Below are positions 54,193 to 55,106 of a stretch of 55,106 bases of DNA, piece after piece. The stretch lies in assembly GCA_018821245.1 (NCBI GenBank), contig JAHJMO010000022.1:1-55106 (forward strand). The letters run 5' to 3'. Within the stretch, counting starts at the first letter, position 1. Every line of letters starts with the position of its first letter. Source of the DNA: Patescibacteria group bacterium (GTDB lineage: Bacteria; Patescibacteriota; Microgenomatia; UBA10105; UBA927). The notes under the pieces were generated by a model. The model was not told where the DNA came from and made no database searches. It worked only from the letters and a program-made list of their open reading frames with translations. The position numbers were made by a program, and so were the translations under genes.

Positions 54193-54471
54193 ATGGAGAA
54201 ACAAAAGCAATCGTCAAAGAATGAATCAAAGAAAACCCTCCCTCTTGCGATAGTCAAACAAATGCTGGCTCTTGCCACATCCGGCTTTGGGCTTGTAGCG
54301 GCCCTTGCGTGGAACAATGTCATTCAGGAACTTGTTTCGGGATATATCAAGCCGTACCTGCCGCAAGGGAGCGGACTCCTCTCGCTCTTTATATATGCGG
54401 CACTAGTGACCATACTGGCAGTCACCGTCACATACCAACTCTCCAAACTCAGCGAAAAACTCGGGAAGTGA
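54193..54471 (+). CDS. DUF5654-like small membrane protein
   Basis: A 92-residue protein with a charged N-terminus (Lys/Glu/Ser) and two hydrophobic helices (ALATSGFGLVAALAWNNVIQ and LLSLFIYAALVTILAVTVTY). It matches the DUF5654 pattern seen in CPR and archaea; function unknown. It converges with the hydrate dehydratase gene, 10 nt between stop codons. Confidence 0.75.
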   Translation: MEKQKQSSKNESKKTLPLAIVKQMLALATSGFGLVAALAWNNVIQELVSGYIKPYLPQGSGLLSLFIYAALVTILAVTVTYQLSKLSEKLGK

Positions 54472-54481
54472 TGGAAACAAT

Positions 54482-55106
54482 TTATAAAAGAAGCCTGCTC
54501 ATAGTTTGCGGTATCTGCCCGGCCAGATCTGTCGCGTTGAAATATGGTCCAACCCGCACATACAACGCATCCCCTGCTTTTTTGTTGATATAGCTTCCCG
54601 CGCAAGCCGCCAGAAACGGATCATTGCGGCAGGCCAGTGCCGCAACTAAACCAGCCAATACATCTCCTGTCCCGCCTTTGGTCATACCGGGATTTCCCCC
54701 TTCAATCACGCGACAATTCCCCTGCTCGTCGCACGCTATGTCTTTCTCCCCTTTCAAAAGCACAATACACTGATATTTTTTCCCGACTCTGGCGACTTCT
54801 TCACTACCGAATGCATGGGCGAATTCTCTATGATGCGGTGTTAGGATGGCGTGTTTCGGAATTTTCGTACGGTCCATCATCTGTAAACTTCCTGCATCTA
54901 TCACCCATTGTTTGTTTGGATATTTAGTAAATAACGTATTGGTAATCGTTTCCGTTTCGTTATCCCGCACCATCCCGGGCCCGATCAATACACAGTCATC
55001 TTCTTTTATGTATTCTTCAATCTGTTCCCGAGGTATGACAATTCCGTCCCTGAACTGTTTTTTAACTTCCATAACGATAGTGTTATTCTCCGGTGTAGAT
55101 GAGTAA
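54482..55106 (-). CDS. ADP/ATP-dependent NAD(P)H-hydrate dehydratase (5' end outside window)
   Basis: The frame is open to the window edge (YSSTPENNTIV precedes the internal Met at 55072), so the N-terminus lies outside. Visible motifs are DCVLIGPGM, VIDAGSLQ, ILTPHHREFA, VLLKGEKDIA and GNPGMTKGGTGDVLAGLVAAL, the ribokinase-like signature of NnrD/CARKD. The enzyme repairs hydrated NAD(P)H in the cytoplasm. Confidence 0.9.
   Translation of the reverse strand, partial: YSSTPENNTIVMEVKKQFRDGIVIPREQIEEYIKEDDCVLIGPGMVRDNETETITNTLFTKYPNKQWVIDAGSLQMMDRTKIPKHAILTPHHREFAHAFGSEEVARVGKKYQCIVLLKGEKDIACDEQGNCRVIEGGNPGMTKGGTGDVLAGLVAALACRNDPFLAACAGSYINKKAGDALYVRVGPYFNATDLAGQIPQTMSRLLL

Overview
The window looks like a chromosomal segment of a Candidate Phyla Radiation (Patescibacteria) bacterium, most likely a Microgenomates-type lineage. 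The inference rests on several traits: a 23S rRNA gene enlarged to about 5.1 kb by four group I introns, one with a LAGLIDADG ORF; 5S and 23S with no adjacent 16S; giant glycine-rich/LamG surface proteins; GFTLIEILIA prepilins; an archaeal-type ATP-dependent DNA ligase beside an EndoQ-type PHP nuclease; many small toxin-antitoxin pairs; and several promoters whose -10 box lies only 6-9 nt before the start codon. No 16S gene or marker tree is available here, so the lineage is an inference.

Layout. 1-8.1 kb: the 3' part of a giant glycine-rich/LamG/FN3-like exported protein, then a prepilin locus split by a DUF4143-type AAA ATPase gene and decayed downstream. 8.1-11.4 kb: HicBA and HEPN/MNT toxin-antitoxin pairs, a multiply frameshifted membrane protein, and interspersed repeats. 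11.4-17.5 kb (minus strand): small hypotheticals, a PIN-TRAM protein, an EamA pseudogene, a PaaX/Cas2-like regulator, RadA and ribosomal protein S1. 17.6-23.6 kb (minus): terminator, 5S, intron-rich 23S, tRNA-Ala(UGC) and a tRNA 3'-half remnant. 24-30 kb: a lipoprotein, an orphan zinc-ribbon protein, and a redox operon (thioredoxin, thioredoxin reductase, FNR-like flavoprotein, glutamate dehydrogenase). 30-34.7 kb: a copper module (CopZ-like chaperone, SafE-cupredoxin, CsoR and its operator, CopA, two orphan membrane peptides). 34.7-43.6 kb is accessory: HepT/MNT pair with a palindromic operator, a membrane-anchored Ig-like protein plus a second glycine-rich giant, a truncated insertion sequence, a second DUF4143 ATPase, and AbiEi/AbiEii. 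43.6-55.1 kb: VKOR-DsbA disulfide pair, SDR, Pth, phosphoribosyltransferase, EndoQ, a glycosyltransferase, a cation exchanger, DNA ligase, a Fic protein and a partial NAD(P)H-hydrate dehydratase.

The most unusual signal is distributed. At least six families of very short simple DNA repeats occur in spacers and, in frame, inside conserved proteins (RadA, S1, GDH, TrxB, the FNR-like protein, CopA, EndoQ, DNA ligase). A second dispersed class consists of GC-rich palindromes of the form CCCGC-nnn-GCGGG or CCCGAT-nn-TCGGG, found in spacers, inside 23S, and in stems of the group I introns; a related palindrome is inserted in 5S. Both classes suggest a genome permeated by tiny repeats that RNA and protein tolerate. 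In the 23S itself, two introns leave a 14-nt exon whose helix 69 base changes are compensated across the intron.

Caution: several frameshifts (prepilin, HicA, the membrane protein at 9.5-10.8 kb, EamA, VKOR) look like single-base losses, some in short homopolymers. Real decay and assembly error cannot be separated from the sequence alone.
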